From Planctomycetota bacterium (GTDB taxonomy: Bacteria; Planctomycetota; UBA1135; GCA-002686595): a stretch of 64,000 bases of DNA. The position numbers and the translations under genes were made by a program. The notes under the pieces are model-generated. The model did not search any database. It had not been told where the DNA came from and was given only the letters and a program-made list of their open reading frames with translations. This document shows positions 23,990 through 34,358 of this stretch, in pieces; positions within the stretch are counted from its first letter, which is position 1, and the number at the start of each line of letters is the position of its first letter. Location: NCBI GenBank assembly GCA_002683825.1, contig NYUD01000090.1:1-64000 (forward strand), given 5' to 3'.

Positions 23990-25386
23990 GGCCTGTCTTT
24001 TACGGCCAGAACGCTCGTGTAGCGATCCTCCATCTCGACGGCGCTTTGACGCATGTCCTTGACCGGATGGTCGCCGAAATCGAAGGAGTCAGCGAGCCCC
24101 GGCTCCGAGAGAAAACGGGCGAGCTTCTGCGCGAGATCCGCCACATCGCCGGGGCGAAAGCGCAAGCCATGCCGTCCGGGCTCCACCAGTTCGGCCATGC
24201 CGCCGAGATCGGAGACGAGGAGCGGTGTGCGTGTCGCGAGGGCCTCGTGGATCGTCAAGGGGGAATTTTCGTACCAGATGCTGGTGACGACGAGAAGGTC
24301 CGTCTCGGCAAAGGCGGAGCACAGCGCTTCGCGCGGGAGTTCGCCGGGCAATTCGGCCCCCACCTCGGCCGCCAGGGTCTCGAGCTTGGCGATGTAGTCG
24401 GGGTAGTGCTTCTTCGGTCCGTACACCCGCAAGCGACCGCGCCGTCGCTGTTCTTCGGGCAACCGGCCCCAGGCCTCGAGCAAGAGATGCGGCGCCTTGT
24501 GCGGCGCGAGGGAGCCGAGATAGCCGACCCGAAAGACATCGGATGGGTTGCGTTCGAAACCTTCGAAGGGGTCCAGCTCGAGTCCGTACATCAGGTGTTC
24601 GATCCGATCGGGTGCGATGCCCCACTCCAGGAATCGATCGCGCAAGAACCGGCTGGGAGCGAAGAACCGCTCCACGCTCGACAGCAACCGCGCCCGCAAC
24701 CCCTCGTCGCGCTCCTCCATGGCACGCTGCATGCGCAAGGCAGCCTTGGCGGACGGAGGCTCGAAGGCACGGGGCCCCTCCCTGCGTCCCGAGAAGCGCT
24801 GGGCTCCCCGGACCGCTCCGGCCAGGCTGACGCCCGTCCTGGAGCGTATGCCGGCGATCCACTTCGCCGTGCGCTTCCGGGTTTTCGACTGGGCGAACTT
24901 CAGGGAAACCAGGCAACTGCCGCAACGCTCGAAGTCGATCGTCCGGCAAACCTCTCCGTCGGCATGGATACGTTGACCGAAGCGGGCACACTGAAGCCAG
25001 AAGTCATGCAGCGTGTAGAAAACGGGGATGTCCCGCCGGGCGGCTTCCTCGATGCACCCCACCGAAAGGTAGAGCAGGTGCATCGCATGCACGATCTCGG
25101 GCCGAAACTCGTCGAGAACCTCTGCAAAGGCCTCGGCCGCGGACGGCCAGTCCCAGGTTTCCTTGAAGTCCTCGTAGAACAGGTTGTTGACCAGTTCGAT
25201 GACCGGAACGCCCTTCCACTCACGCCGGCTGACCGACAGGTGCCTTCGTGAGATGTCTTTCTCGGTCGTAAAGACCCGCACGTCGTGGCCGCGTTCGCGC
25301 AGACGCACGGCGAGGTCGGCGGTGTAGATCTCCGTGCCTGCCGCGTGGTTGGGCAGGAAATCGTGGCTGAGAAAAAGGACGCGCAA
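23986..25386 (-). CDS. GT4-family glycosyltransferase
   Basis: A 466-residue GT-B enzyme beginning LRVLFLSHDFLPNHAAGTEIY. It has IVHAMHLLYLS and FYTLHDFWLQC in the N-terminal half. The C-terminal half has RVGYLGSLAPHKAPHLLLEA and SIWYENSPLTIHEALATRTP, the GT4 donor-binding region. Conserved Cys occur in CRTIDFERCGSC. The only reasonable start is TTG at 25386, without a clear ribosome site. It is translationally coupled to the next GT4 gene by an ATGA overlap. The role is probably assembly of an exported glycan. Confidence 0.87.
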   Translation of the reverse strand: MRVLFLSHDFLPNHAAGTEIYTADLAVRLRERGHDVRVFTTEKDISRRHLSVSRREWKGVPVIELVNNLFYEDFKETWDWPSAAEAFAEVLDEFRPEIVHAMHLLYLSVGCIEEAARRDIPVFYTLHDFWLQCARFGQRIHADGEVCRTIDFERCGSCLVSLKFAQSKTRKRTAKWIAGIRSRTGVSLAGAVRGAQRFSGRREGPRAFEPPSAKAALRMQRAMEERDEGLRARLLSSVERFFAPSRFLRDRFLEWGIAPDRIEHLMYGLELDPFEGFERNPSDVFRVGYLGSLAPHKAPHLLLEAWGRLPEEQRRRGRLRVYGPKKHYPDYIAKLETLAAEVGAELPGELPREALCSAFAETDLLVVTSIWYENSPLTIHEALATRTPLLVSDLGGMAELVEPGRHGLRFRPGDVADLAQKLARFLSEPGLADSFDFGDHPVKDMRQSAVEMEDRYTSVLAVKDRP

Positions 25387-25410
25387 GGCGGGGTAACGTA
25401 CTCGGAAGCC

Positions 25411-26490
25411 TCACCCCACAAAAGGACGTACAAGGAACCACCAGGTGCGCAGGCTCGCATCGAGGGCCCGCGCGCCGGCTCGGGCCGGCCCCGAGGAAAG
25501 CAGCGAGGGTGAAAACGTCAGCGGGCCGCCGACCAGAAGCTCGCGGTCGGACACGCTGCGGTTCCTCTGCAAGGTGCGGCGCTTCTCGAGCATTCTCGAA
25601 AGCGAGCGCAGGGCGGCGAACTTGCCCGCCAGCCCGACGCGCAGGTGCCCTGTCTTCACGGTGAAGGCCAGCCAGACGAGCTCGTAGAGCAGGATCCCGG
25701 GCAGGGCGCACAGGAGCGTGCGCCAGCGGTAGCACTTCAGAAGGATCCACATGCGGTTGCGCGCATGCAGGTAGGCGCGCCGCTCCGGGTAACCCCCACC
25801 GCGGAAGGATAGCCCCGCCGTTCCACCCCGGTGGAGCACGATGGCGTCCTCGACGGAAACCAGGGTCTCGCCCAGTGCCCGCAGCCGATAGGAGAGCTCG
25901 TAGTCCTCGGCGAGATAGAAGAACTCCTCGTCGTATCCTCCGGCCAGGAGAACCGCATCGCGATCCATCAGGGCACAGATGCCGATCAGCGCGCTGGTCT
26001 CCACGATGCGCGGTTCACCGACGTCACGGAGCGGCGTATGGAAGTTGCGAAGAGACAAGAGCCCGACGTAATGAAAGTCACCGCTGTCGTAGTGGATGCG
26101 ATCGGGGTCCTCGTAGATCACGCTGCGGACCATGGCCACCGCGCAACGTGGTCGATCCTCCAGGGCTCCCTTCAGGCGGGCGACGACACCGGGGCGCAAA
26201 ACGGCGTCGTTATCGACCGCCAGGACAAAGCGATGCCGGGCGGCACGCATCCCCGCGTTGCGCGCGACGCAGGGACCGGCGTTCTCGAGTTGCTGAATGA
26301 CCCGGACCTCGGGAAAGAGCTCGGCGAGCACCGCCAGGCTTGCATCGCTCGACGCGTCGTCGACCACGATGATCTCACTCACGCCCTCCTGGGACTTGAC
26401 CGAGCGGATACACTCCTCGAGGTAGCTTTCACCGTTGTAGTTGCAAACCACCGCGGTGATGCCGTCGATGCGGGTAGGAGCGGCGGGCAC
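25411..26490 (-). CDS. GT2-family glycosyltransferase with C-terminal membrane segment
   Basis: A GT-A family 2 transferase. The protein has ITAVVCNYNGESYLEECIRSV at the start, VVDDASSDASLAVL, the VDNDAVLRPG metal-binding segment, and FFYLAEDYELSYRLR toward the acceptor region. A hydrophobic helix lies near the C-terminus (LLCALPGILLYELVWLAFTV). The reading frame extends further upstream across the PVC cytochrome gene, but that part is Arg/Ser-rich. A GTG at 26490, 26 bases after the stop of that gene, gives 359 residues and is my preferred start, without a good ribosome site. It belongs to the glycan locus. Confidence 0.83.
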   Translation of the reverse strand: MPAAPTRIDGITAVVCNYNGESYLEECIRSVKSQEGVSEIIVVDDASSDASLAVLAELFPEVRVIQQLENAGPCVARNAGMRAARHRFVLAVDNDAVLRPGVVARLKGALEDRPRCAVAMVRSVIYEDPDRIHYDSGDFHYVGLLSLRNFHTPLRDVGEPRIVETSALIGICALMDRDAVLLAGGYDEEFFYLAEDYELSYRLRALGETLVSVEDAIVLHRGGTAGLSFRGGGYPERRAYLHARNRMWILLKCYRWRTLLCALPGILLYELVWLAFTVKTGHLRVGLAGKFAALRSLSRMLEKRRTLQRNRSVSDRELLVGGPLTFSPSLLSSGPARAGARALDASLRTWWFLVRPFVG

Positions 26491-26515
26491 GGGGAGGATC
26501 GTAGACAGCCGCGTC

Positions 26516-29041
26516 TCAATCTTCGAGTTCTTCCGCGGTATAGGGCTGTCTGCGCCGGCGGGTTTCCCGGCGAACCGCGGCGACGAACTTCGGGGTGATC
26601 GGGTCCGCCCCGTGACCCCACTCGCGGCGGATGAAGGTCGCGATCGCGGCGATGTCCTCGTCACCGGCGACGAAGGCCGGCATATCCGCGTCCCACTTCT
26701 CTCCCGAGACCTCGATGGCACCGACGAGACCGTGCATGAGGATGCGCACCAGCCGCCCGGGGGGCCCGAGCACGAAGGGCGAATACCGCAGGGAGGGCGC
26801 CTTGCCCCCCTCTCCGCGTCCCGAGGAGCGGTGGCACTGGGAACAGGTCTGGGCGTAGAGCCCCTGGCCCCGCACGAACGACGCGCGTTCGCGATCCGTC
26901 AGGGGCCGAACCGGCTCCTCCTCCGAGTACCCGGGCTTGCCCGGCCAGACCAGCGCGGCGGTCAGGTCCAAGAGCTCCGCAAACTCCGTGAGCCGGGCAT
27001 GGGCGCGGGGCTCCCGGCTCGAGCGCAGAAAACCCGGCTCGCCGGTGGGCGTCTTCGGGCACGCCGACAGGACACCCTCCGCCAGGGCCGAGCGTTGCCA
27101 GATCTCCTCGCAGGCCACCAGGTCCTCGAAAAGGGCCTCGATCCGTTCCGACTTGCCCTCGTTCACGACGGCGCGGGCCAACAAGCTCAGAAGTCGTGCC
27201 CGGCCGGGCCGCTCCTCGCTGAATTCGTCCCCGCCGAGAAGCCGCTCCACGAAGCGGAGCTCCGCTTCGTGAAGTCCGCCAAGCGCGGCCTGGCGTTCCA
27301 GGGAGCTGTCCGCGCATGCCGTCAGCATGCGCGCCATCAGGGCCTCGCCGGCCTCGCAGCTCACCCGCCCCAGGGAGAGCAGGATCTGATGGCGCAGCCG
27401 GCCCCCGGGAGCGGCCCCCTCGGCCAGGGCCGCAACGCGGGCCTGAATCTCCGGGTCCCGCAGGAAGGGCTCCGACGCCGCGACGGCGGCGATGCGCACG
27501 GCCTCGGAGGGATCGGAAAGCGCGTGCAAACACACCCCTCGATCCAGAGCGCCGATCCCGGAAAGGGCCCAGAGGGCGTGGCGGCGGGCCGCCTCGGAGT
27601 CCGCCTTCCGAACGGCTTCGCTCAACAGCTCAAAGGCATCCTGCGAGCCCTCGCCTTCCTCGACGATCAGGCGCTGCGCCCCATCGCGCGCCCAACCGTT
27701 CGCGGACGAGAGTCGGGCGATGAGATCGGTCCATGTGAGCTCGGACAGAGGCCGCCGGGCCCGGCGCTCGATCTTCGCAGCGGGAACGATGCGCCAGATG
27801 CGTCCGAGCCCCACGGGCTCTTCGAGGCCGCGCTCGAGGATCTGCTTGCGCAGAAAGCTGGTGACGAAAATCCTGTGCTGGATGATGCCGCGATACATGT
27901 CGACGACATACAGCGCACCGTCGGGTCCATCCATCAGATGCACGGGACGAAAGCGCTCGTCGCTGGAAGCGAGAAATTCCCCACCTTCGTCAACCCCGTG
28001 TGCGGTGAGGGTGAGCCCCTCCTCTTCGATTCGAAAACGCTTCACCAGATTGGCGGCGGGCTCGCAGACAAACGCATCACCCCGATATTCGTCCGGCAGG
28101 AGATCGCCACGATAGATGAGCGGGCTACAGGCGGCCGTGAACCTGGCCAGCTTGAAGTCGTCGCGCAGGACTCCCGCCATGTAGCCACGGTTGACGCCAG
28201 GCGTCATGCGGATGGGAAAAACGTCGAAGTCGTGGGCTACGCGCACGTTCACCCCTCCCGCCCGTCCGTGGTTCGGGTTGCGCACCGCATAGTGGGAAGC
28301 GAACAGATCGGCACGCAACGGATCGGGGTTGGTATTGAAAAAAATGCGCCCGAGGTCGTCCTGGGCCAGTCCCCACTGCCCTCCGCCGGCCGTCCGGCGC
28401 TGCACCCATTCGCCCCCCAGCCTGCGGAACTCGAAGGGCGCGTTGGCGAGTCGATAGTAGTTCCGGTGGGTGTACAAGATCGCGTTCTGGGCATGCTCGG
28501 GGCTGTGCAGCCCCTCCATCCCGGTGGCGATGACCTGGCGCTCGTCGGCCCTGCCGTCGCCATCGGTGTCCCGCGCGAAGAAGAGCTCGGGCGGTGAAAC
28601 GACCAGAGCGCCGTCCTCGCACGGCGCCACCGCCCGCGGCAGCACCAGCCCCTCCAGAAAGGGTGTCCGACGATCCATGCGTCCATCCCCATCGGTGTCC
28701 TCGAGGATGGCGATGACTCCGTTGGGTTCGCGCTCGCCTCGACCGTCGACGTCGGGCATGTAGCCACGCATCTCGCAAACCCACAGTCGCCCCTCCCCAT
28801 CGAAGACACATGCGACCGGATCCACGACCAGTGGTTCGCTGGCCACCAGCTCGACGCGCAAGCCGTCCGCGGCCCGTAGGCTGGAAAGGGCCTCCGCGGG
28901 CGAAAGCACGGGCGAGGGGGGAACGACGAGTTCCTCCGGCAAGCCCTGCTGTTGCTGGCCGGGTAAGTCGCCCGCCTGAAAAACCGACGGGAGCGTCGCC
29001 ATCCAAACGAAACCGAAGCCGGTGAGTAGGGCCATCTCCAT
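26516..29041 (-). CDS. PVC-type membrane-bound dehydrogenase / HEAT / cytochrome c fusion
   Basis: An 841-residue secreted protein. The N-terminus is a signal peptide (about residues 1-23). Residues about 55-430 form a propeller-like domain of the PVC 'membrane-bound dehydrogenase' type, with segments such as WVCEMRGYMPDVDGRGE, DTDGDGRMDR and DGPDGALYVVDMYRG. A helical stretch (about 450-640) with repeated Ala/Leu-rich helices looks like HEAT repeats. A c-type cytochrome domain ends the protein, with the haem site CSQCH near residue 757 and a later MPAF Met ligand candidate. Such fusions are abundant in Planctomycetes and Verrucomicrobia and are thought to be periplasmic oxidoreductases, often of carbohydrate degradation. 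The substrate here is unknown. It is divergent from the PKD-like gene. Confidence 0.88.
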   Translation of the reverse strand: MEMALLTGFGFVWMATLPSVFQAGDLPGQQQQGLPEELVVPPSPVLSPAEALSSLRAADGLRVELVASEPLVVDPVACVFDGEGRLWVCEMRGYMPDVDGRGEREPNGVIAILEDTDGDGRMDRRTPFLEGLVLPRAVAPCEDGALVVSPPELFFARDTDGDGRADERQVIATGMEGLHSPEHAQNAILYTHRNYYRLANAPFEFRRLGGEWVQRRTAGGGQWGLAQDDLGRIFFNTNPDPLRADLFASHYAVRNPNHGRAGGVNVRVAHDFDVFPIRMTPGVNRGYMAGVLRDDFKLARFTAACSPLIYRGDLLPDEYRGDAFVCEPAANLVKRFRIEEEGLTLTAHGVDEGGEFLASSDERFRPVHLMDGPDGALYVVDMYRGIIQHRIFVTSFLRKQILERGLEEPVGLGRIWRIVPAAKIERRARRPLSELTWTDLIARLSSANGWARDGAQRLIVEEGEGSQDAFELLSEAVRKADSEAARRHALWALSGIGALDRGVCLHALSDPSEAVRIAAVAASEPFLRDPEIQARVAALAEGAAPGGRLRHQILLSLGRVSCEAGEALMARMLTACADSSLERQAALGGLHEAELRFVERLLGGDEFSEERPGRARLLSLLARAVVNEGKSERIEALFEDLVACEEIWQRSALAEGVLSACPKTPTGEPGFLRSSREPRAHARLTEFAELLDLTAALVWPGKPGYSEEEPVRPLTDRERASFVRGQGLYAQTCSQCHRSSGRGEGGKAPSLRYSPFVLGPPGRLVRILMHGLVGAIEVSGEKWDADMPAFVAGDEDIAAIATFIRREWGHGADPITPKFVAAVRRETRRRRQPYTAEELED

Positions 29042-29113
29042 GCACTTTCCAAACCCGCGGTGGCATTCCGCTCACCGGGAAAGGACACTCTACAGGACGA
29101 CAAGGAAACCCCC

Positions 29114-30952
29114 ATGCCTCCTTCGCTGCGGCGCTTTCACCTCGCGACAATCACCTTCGCTGTCACTCTCTCCGGATCCTGCGCGCTGATCCTTCCCCGG
29201 GAGCACGTTCGCGAGGGAGCGCGCGTCACGCTCTCCTTTCCATCGGACAACGAGGGCAGCAAGGAGTATCGCTGGATCCAGGAATCCGGTCCGACCGTCG
29301 AGATCCAGGATGAGGATTCGGAGGAGGCCTGGTTCGTCGCTCCCCAGTCAGGCGAGAACTACCGCATGGTCTTCGCGCGTCTCTCCGAAAAGCAGGGAGA
29401 CGCCGTCTCGCGCCAGTTCGGAGTCTATGTCATCGCGGAAGACGACTTGCCCGAGGTGGATGCGGGCGAGACGATATTCACCGGCGAAGGCGAGCGCGTC
29501 GAGTTCGCCGGCAAGGCCACGGACCCCGAGGGTCGCGAGGTTCAATACGCCTGGCGGCAAACGGCCGGTCCACGGGTCACCTTGACCGATTCCGACAGGA
29601 GCAACTCGAGCTTCTACACGCCCCAGGTCACCGCTCGCACCTACCTGCGCTTCGAACTGGCGGTCACGGATTTTCCCCATCCTGCGACCCTCGATGAGGT
29701 CACCGTCGTCGTCGATCCGGTGGATTCGATTCCCACGCTGTTCGTCGATCCGGACATCACGACCCGCGAGGGTGAGCGCGTCCGGCTGGAAGCCAAGGGC
29801 GTGGACCCGGAAGGAGCCGAACTCGCCTATGTCTGGTCCCTGCGCCCCGGCGCTCCGGCGCTGGAACTCGTGGACGAGACCGGACCGACCCCCAACTTCG
29901 TCGCGCCGAGGTGCCCGGCGGGAGTGGACTCCTACACGCTGACCTTCGACGTCACGGCGAGCGACGGCGCCAACATCTCACGGGCCGAACGCGTCGTGGT
30001 CACGATCGTAGCCGATGAGGGCGTACCCGTCGCCAAGGCGGGCGAGGACATGCAGGTCAGAGAAGGCGAGCGTGTGCGACTCATGGGTCGTGCCTCCCAT
30101 CCCGAGGGGCGAGCGTTGAGCTATGCCTGGCGGCAAACCGGGGGAGCGGTGGCCCTGCAACTGGAGGAAGAGGACACGCTGACGCCTATCTTCTCGGCCC
30201 CCGCCGTGCCCGAAGGCAAACGCGTGATCGAAGCGGTTCTGGAACTCACTGTCACCGATGGCGAGCACCGTGCGCGCGACCTTGTCAACGTGTCGATCGA
30301 ACCCACCTACGCGCCGCGTTTGAAGCGCTCCGCGCTCTCGCCCGGCGAGATCGATCCACTGCTGGTCGTCGAGGGCGGCGTCCTTTTGCGCTGGATCCGC
30401 GCCCAACTCGCGGCTCCGGATGCCGGGCAGGGTTTCTTCGCCGCCGGCGAGCAATCCCTCGAGGGTCGCTTCTTCCGCAGCGCGGGGCACCTGGCCTGCG
30501 ACCTGCCGCCGGGAGGTTGGCGCCTGGAAGGCACCCTCAATCTCAAGACGATCGATCCGCGCCCCGACGAGACCCAGGCCGACGGCCGCGGCGTGACGCT
30601 TCGTTTCGAGACCGCGGAGGGCGAAGCAGCGGCCTTCGGCATCGTAACGCTGGGGCAGAAGGTAGGCGTGCAGGTTCGATCCCTGGAACGGGACCCCTTC
30701 ACGGGGGACTGGCGGGTGGCGCGCGAGACCTTGAACATCCTCGAAGAGATCGAACTGGAAAGCGAAGTCCACTTCACCGCCACCTGGAAAGATCTCCGCC
30801 TGGCCTTTCAATGGTCGCAATCATCGACAGCCTTCAGTGAACAGCCCGACCGCGTCATCGAGCTGGCCCGTGCGCCGGAACTGTTGACGCTGCGGGTCGA
30901 ACGCGCGCGCGCCCACGTCGAAGAGCTCCGCTTGATCGGCGCCGTCCACTAG
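29114..30952 (+). CDS. Secreted lipoprotein with PKD/REJ-like repeats
   Basis: A 612-residue protein; the ATG at 29114 has AAGGA seven bases upstream, and a longer in-frame start would lack a ribosome site. The N-terminus is a signal sequence ending in SGSC, a plausible but imperfect lipobox. Four immunoglobulin-like repeats of about 90 residues follow, each with a Y-x-W core (YRWIQESGP, YAWRQTAGP, YVWSLRPG, YAWRQTGGA) and an acidic GE-x-V-x-L strand, resembling PKD/REJ domains. The C-terminal 180 residues (about 430-612) look like a concanavalin-type beta sandwich with GGWRLEGTLNL and GVTLRFETAEG; this is tentative. It is probably on the outer surface, binding or spacing. It is divergent from the cytochrome gene across 72 bp. 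Confidence 0.75.
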   Translation: MPPSLRRFHLATITFAVTLSGSCALILPREHVREGARVTLSFPSDNEGSKEYRWIQESGPTVEIQDEDSEEAWFVAPQSGENYRMVFARLSEKQGDAVSRQFGVYVIAEDDLPEVDAGETIFTGEGERVEFAGKATDPEGREVQYAWRQTAGPRVTLTDSDRSNSSFYTPQVTARTYLRFELAVTDFPHPATLDEVTVVVDPVDSIPTLFVDPDITTREGERVRLEAKGVDPEGAELAYVWSLRPGAPALELVDETGPTPNFVAPRCPAGVDSYTLTFDVTASDGANISRAERVVVTIVADEGVPVAKAGEDMQVREGERVRLMGRASHPEGRALSYAWRQTGGAVALQLEEEDTLTPIFSAPAVPEGKRVIEAVLELTVTDGEHRARDLVNVSIEPTYAPRLKRSALSPGEIDPLLVVEGGVLLRWIRAQLAAPDAGQGFFAAGEQSLEGRFFRSAGHLACDLPPGGWRLEGTLNLKTIDPRPDETQADGRGVTLRFETAEGEAAAFGIVTLGQKVGVQVRSLERDPFTGDWRVARETLNILEEIELESEVHFTATWKDLRLAFQWSQSSTAFSEQPDRVIELARAPELLTLRVERARAHVEELRLIGAVH

Positions 30953-30996
30953 GCCCGATGGGAGCGTCCTCCGTGGGGCCTGGCCCGGCCCGGGCG

Positions 30997-33900
30997 TCAT
31001 TTCTCGTAAGAGAGTCCGACCGAGCTCAGGGTGGGGAAGAACTCCGTAGCGATGTTGTTCTTGAAGGAGAAGCGCACCTGAACGTAGCGCGAACCGGCGA
31101 TTTCCGAGATCGCCTCGGTCCAGCCCGACACGCCGTCGTGGAAGTTCACTCCCAACGTCGAATCGTAGAACTCTCCGTAGGCATCGAGATTGGAGGCCAC
31201 CTGCGAGGCGGTCTCGGACATCGCGTCCAGGAAGTCGTCCGCGCCGCGGAACTCGAGCCGCACCTCCGTTCCGAGCGGTTGTTCGGAGGGGGTGGGGCTG
31301 ACGATCGGCAGAATCCACGTCGCCGCCGATCCCGCATCGAGCCAGATCGAGTGGGCGCGGCTCCACTTCCATACCGCAGCGATCTGACCGATGTGGGTGA
31401 CGTTGTCGACCGGAAAATTAAGAACAGTCCCGCCGTTGTGGCCGGAAGGCACGACTTCCGCGTCGGGATTGATCCCCTGGGGAACCCCCTGTCCGTCGAA
31501 GAATCCCGATGAGAGCGCCCGGAACCCGACGCCGTTTGTCGGCGCCTGCAAATAGACCCCCGCCGCGGTGCAGAACGGTGGTGGGAGCAGTCCCACCACC
31601 GCGGCGTTGGGACGGTTCAACCCCAGGGCCGTATCGGAGGGAAAGGTTCTGATCTCGACCAGGAGGGGTAGCCCCACAGTCGGTACCGATCCGGGCCCCG
31701 CATAGCTTCCCGGATCGATCGTACCGGGCGGGTTGAGCGGGTCGATCGGCAAGACTCCGGCTTCCGCCTCGATGAGCATGGGAATCCCGATGCCGTTGGG
31801 GGCGGCCTTCCCCTCGACCGCGGTGTCGCGCCACGTGAAGGTGTCCGGCGGATCGAGGCCCGGGTTCGCCAGCGGATCGTAGGGATAGGGCATGAGCTCC
31901 TGACCGGTGCCCGAGAAGAATTTCTGCGTGACATCCACCACATAACCCAGGTTGCGGGGATGGGCGACCAGCTCGGGACTTCGCGGATCGACCAGAATGT
32001 TCGCGGCGAAGGGCCCGGCCGGATCGCTCCCTCCCGGCCCCGTGTTCGTGACGGGGGCCGGGGGCGTAAAGAACCCCCCATATACCAGCCCACAGGCTTC
32101 GTCGGGCAGATAGAACGAATGCGCCAGACGCATTTCGAAGGCCTCGAAAAAATCGGAGAGCAGACTGTTGGGGATGGGCGCCCAGCTGAGCCCGACGATG
32201 TCCAGGTCGTATTTTGTCTCGTCGAGCATGTCGAACCCGAAATCGCAATAGCGCCAGACATTCTGCATGCGCACACCGAGCCGGTTCAGCGGCTGAAGGG
32301 CAAATGCCCCCGGTGGGCTAACGAAAGAAAGGGACGGCACGGGGTGACTCAAGTTCATGTCGAAGAACTGAATCATCCCAGGGTCTCGCGACCGAACCGT
32401 GTTTTCCCCCGGTGTGAAGACGATCTGACCCCGAAGATCGGGACCGACACCGCCGAGCTCGTCGTTGTCGTCAGGGAAACGAAAAGTCACGCCCCCCGTA
32501 CGTAGCGTCGCACCCATGGGATCGAGCGAAAAGTCGGCCAAGGGCCAATCGAAGTTCAGAGCGTTGCCCGCGAGATCCGTAGCCCCACGCAGGCGCACGT
32601 GGAAATCCTCGGCGACACCGTTGACGTGGTTGAAAGGCAACACCGACTGAAACGAGAAGCTGTCGAAATCGGGGCTCGCCAGGGCCAAACCGACGACAAG
32701 GTCGGTCGCAGCGGGGGGATCCTCGTTCATCGGAGCCGTCCCATTGACGACCATGAAGTTGTCGACCGTCGACATGGAAGACGTATCCATCGGCTCGCTG
32801 AAACGCAGAAACACCTCCGCCTGGGTACGCACCTGGGTCGCCGGCAAGGTCGCGGGAGGCGGAAAGAAGCTGACCCAGCATTCAGATGTCACACTGTCCG
32901 TGACGAAGGCCGGATCGTAGCGCGTCAACATGGAACCGGACAACCCCACGAGCGCTTCGAGCGGCACAGTCACCGGGGTCGCCGCCCGACAGGCGACGGC
33001 GTGGAGCTGTCCGCCGGCCGGCGCATCCGCCTCCACTTGTGTGATCTCCAGCTCCACCACTTCGGACAAGGGAAAGACAAACAGGTCTCGCAAGCGGGGT
33101 GTCGCTTCGCAGGCGGATTGAAACGTGACGCTGACCAGGAAATCGAGCCCGGCTTCCCCGTCGGGGTTCTCGACCACGGAGTCGAACATCACGGCAAAGG
33201 CCCCGAGCAGATCCGGTCGAAAGCTGTCCTCGAGAAAGCCGTTGTTCAGGTCGTTCGAATTCCCTGCGCGCATCGCCCGCACAACGTCGAACGTCGCCGA
33301 GGACGGATCGTTCGGCTCGTTCTCCACCGGATCCACCGCATTGCCGACCAGATTGCTGAGGGTATAAAACTGTCCCATCTCGGGATCGGTGCGGGTGGGG
33401 ATACGGATGGCGACATTGGGCCGGCCCGAAGTCGGGCCCGCGGGAAAGCCGAGGGCGTTGGCGGTCCCCGAGGGAACCTGGGGCAGGTCGTCCTCTGAGA
33501 TCGCGGCATCGACCAGTACGCGGGTGGAGTGGAACTCACCGCCGACCGACGCTCCGTGATTTCGATCGAAGAAGATGCGGGTGCTCAGAAGCTGACTCGG
33601 CGGAAGCCCGGCGAGAACCTTGACCGTTTCGGCGAGGGTGTCGGAGGCGATGTCGCGGTCTCTCAGAAGGTCGTTGAAGCGCAGCACCAAGCAGGAGTTG
33701 CGCGCGATGAAGGGGAAAGGCCCGGGCTCGTTCGGGAGATCGCTCTTGGGCTCGATCGAGGAAAGCGCGTCCTGAGACTCGAGCAGCAGGCCGTCGAAGA
33801 GCGCCGTTTCGGTCGCGTCCGTGCTGTCGCGCCGGGCGAGAATGATCAGCCGCGGCCGGTGTGTGATCGGATTCGTTTCCAGCACGTATTTACCGGGCGT

Positions 33901-34266
33901 CGAACGGACGCTCTCCTCAATCACGAAGTCGACGAAGAGCGGAACCGGGTCGGCCGGCGCCGGCTCGCCCGGCGGGGGCATCACCGAACTGTCCGCTTGC
34001 AGTTGATGCACATCGACCAGGCGCCCCCAGCGCATCTCTTCCAGGACGAGTGCCTGGGCCCCCCCACTGTGGTTGGGATCGACGATGTAGAGGCTGCCCG
34101 TCTCCAGATCCGTTTCGACGTCGCCCGGGATTCCCGCAGCCCCGGGATCCAGAGCCGTGGCGCCGCAGGCGGTGAGGAGAACGAGCGCGGCCAGACAGGC
34201 ACCCGACCGGATGCGGGTCGAAACAGCCCGGAAGGGAAAGCGGCAAGAACTTTGAAGGTCATTCAT
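30997..34266 (-). CDS. Very large secreted lipoprotein, unknown function
   Basis: A protein of 1,089 residues from the ATG at 34266; the frame extends 25 codons further upstream but that part lacks a signal sequence. The N-terminus is a lipoprotein signal with the lipobox LLTAC. The rest is acidic and Asn/Pro/Gly-rich with many beta-strand-like stretches. One segment, QAEVFLRFSEPMDTSSM, resembles the start of an SbsA-type Ig-like (Big_5) domain; others look like further Ig-like modules. No catalytic motif is recognised. It ends convergent with the PKD-like gene 44 bp away. It is likely an outer-membrane-attached surface protein. Confidence 0.75.
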   Translation of the reverse strand: MNDLQSSCRFPFRAVSTRIRSGACLAALVLLTACGATALDPGAAGIPGDVETDLETGSLYIVDPNHSGGAQALVLEEMRWGRLVDVHQLQADSSVMPPPGEPAPADPVPLFVDFVIEESVRSTPGKYVLETNPITHRPRLIILARRDSTDATETALFDGLLLESQDALSSIEPKSDLPNEPGPFPFIARNSCLVLRFNDLLRDRDIASDTLAETVKVLAGLPPSQLLSTRIFFDRNHGASVGGEFHSTRVLVDAAISEDDLPQVPSGTANALGFPAGPTSGRPNVAIRIPTRTDPEMGQFYTLSNLVGNAVDPVENEPNDPSSATFDVVRAMRAGNSNDLNNGFLEDSFRPDLLGAFAVMFDSVVENPDGEAGLDFLVSVTFQSACEATPRLRDLFVFPLSEVVELEITQVEADAPAGGQLHAVACRAATPVTVPLEALVGLSGSMLTRYDPAFVTDSVTSECWVSFFPPPATLPATQVRTQAEVFLRFSEPMDTSSMSTVDNFMVVNGTAPMNEDPPAATDLVVGLALASPDFDSFSFQSVLPFNHVNGVAEDFHVRLRGATDLAGNALNFDWPLADFSLDPMGATLRTGGVTFRFPDDNDELGGVGPDLRGQIVFTPGENTVRSRDPGMIQFFDMNLSHPVPSLSFVSPPGAFALQPLNRLGVRMQNVWRYCDFGFDMLDETKYDLDIVGLSWAPIPNSLLSDFFEAFEMRLAHSFYLPDEACGLVYGGFFTPPAPVTNTGPGGSDPAGPFAANILVDPRSPELVAHPRNLGYVVDVTQKFFSGTGQELMPYPYDPLANPGLDPPDTFTWRDTAVEGKAAPNGIGIPMLIEAEAGVLPIDPLNPPGTIDPGSYAGPGSVPTVGLPLLVEIRTFPSDTALGLNRPNAAVVGLLPPPFCTAAGVYLQAPTNGVGFRALSSGFFDGQGVPQGINPDAEVVPSGHNGGTVLNFPVDNVTHIGQIAAVWKWSRAHSIWLDAGSAATWILPIVSPTPSEQPLGTEVRLEFRGADDFLDAMSETASQVASNLDAYGEFYDSTLGVNFHDGVSGWTEAISEIAGSRYVQVRFSFKNNIATEFFPTLSSVGLSYEK

Positions 34267-34358
34267 CGGAGAACGCCGGGGGGAGAGGCGGTTTTCGCAC
34301 ACCGAATAAGGATACTGAAAAATCGCTCCGCACGCGCACACTCTGAATTTGCGGGGGA

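Noticed and set aside
26441..28597. A 718-codon plus-strand frame opposite the PVC cytochrome gene.
   Set aside because: Antisense shadow of a well-supported gene; composition is Arg/Gln/Gly-rich and shows no domain.
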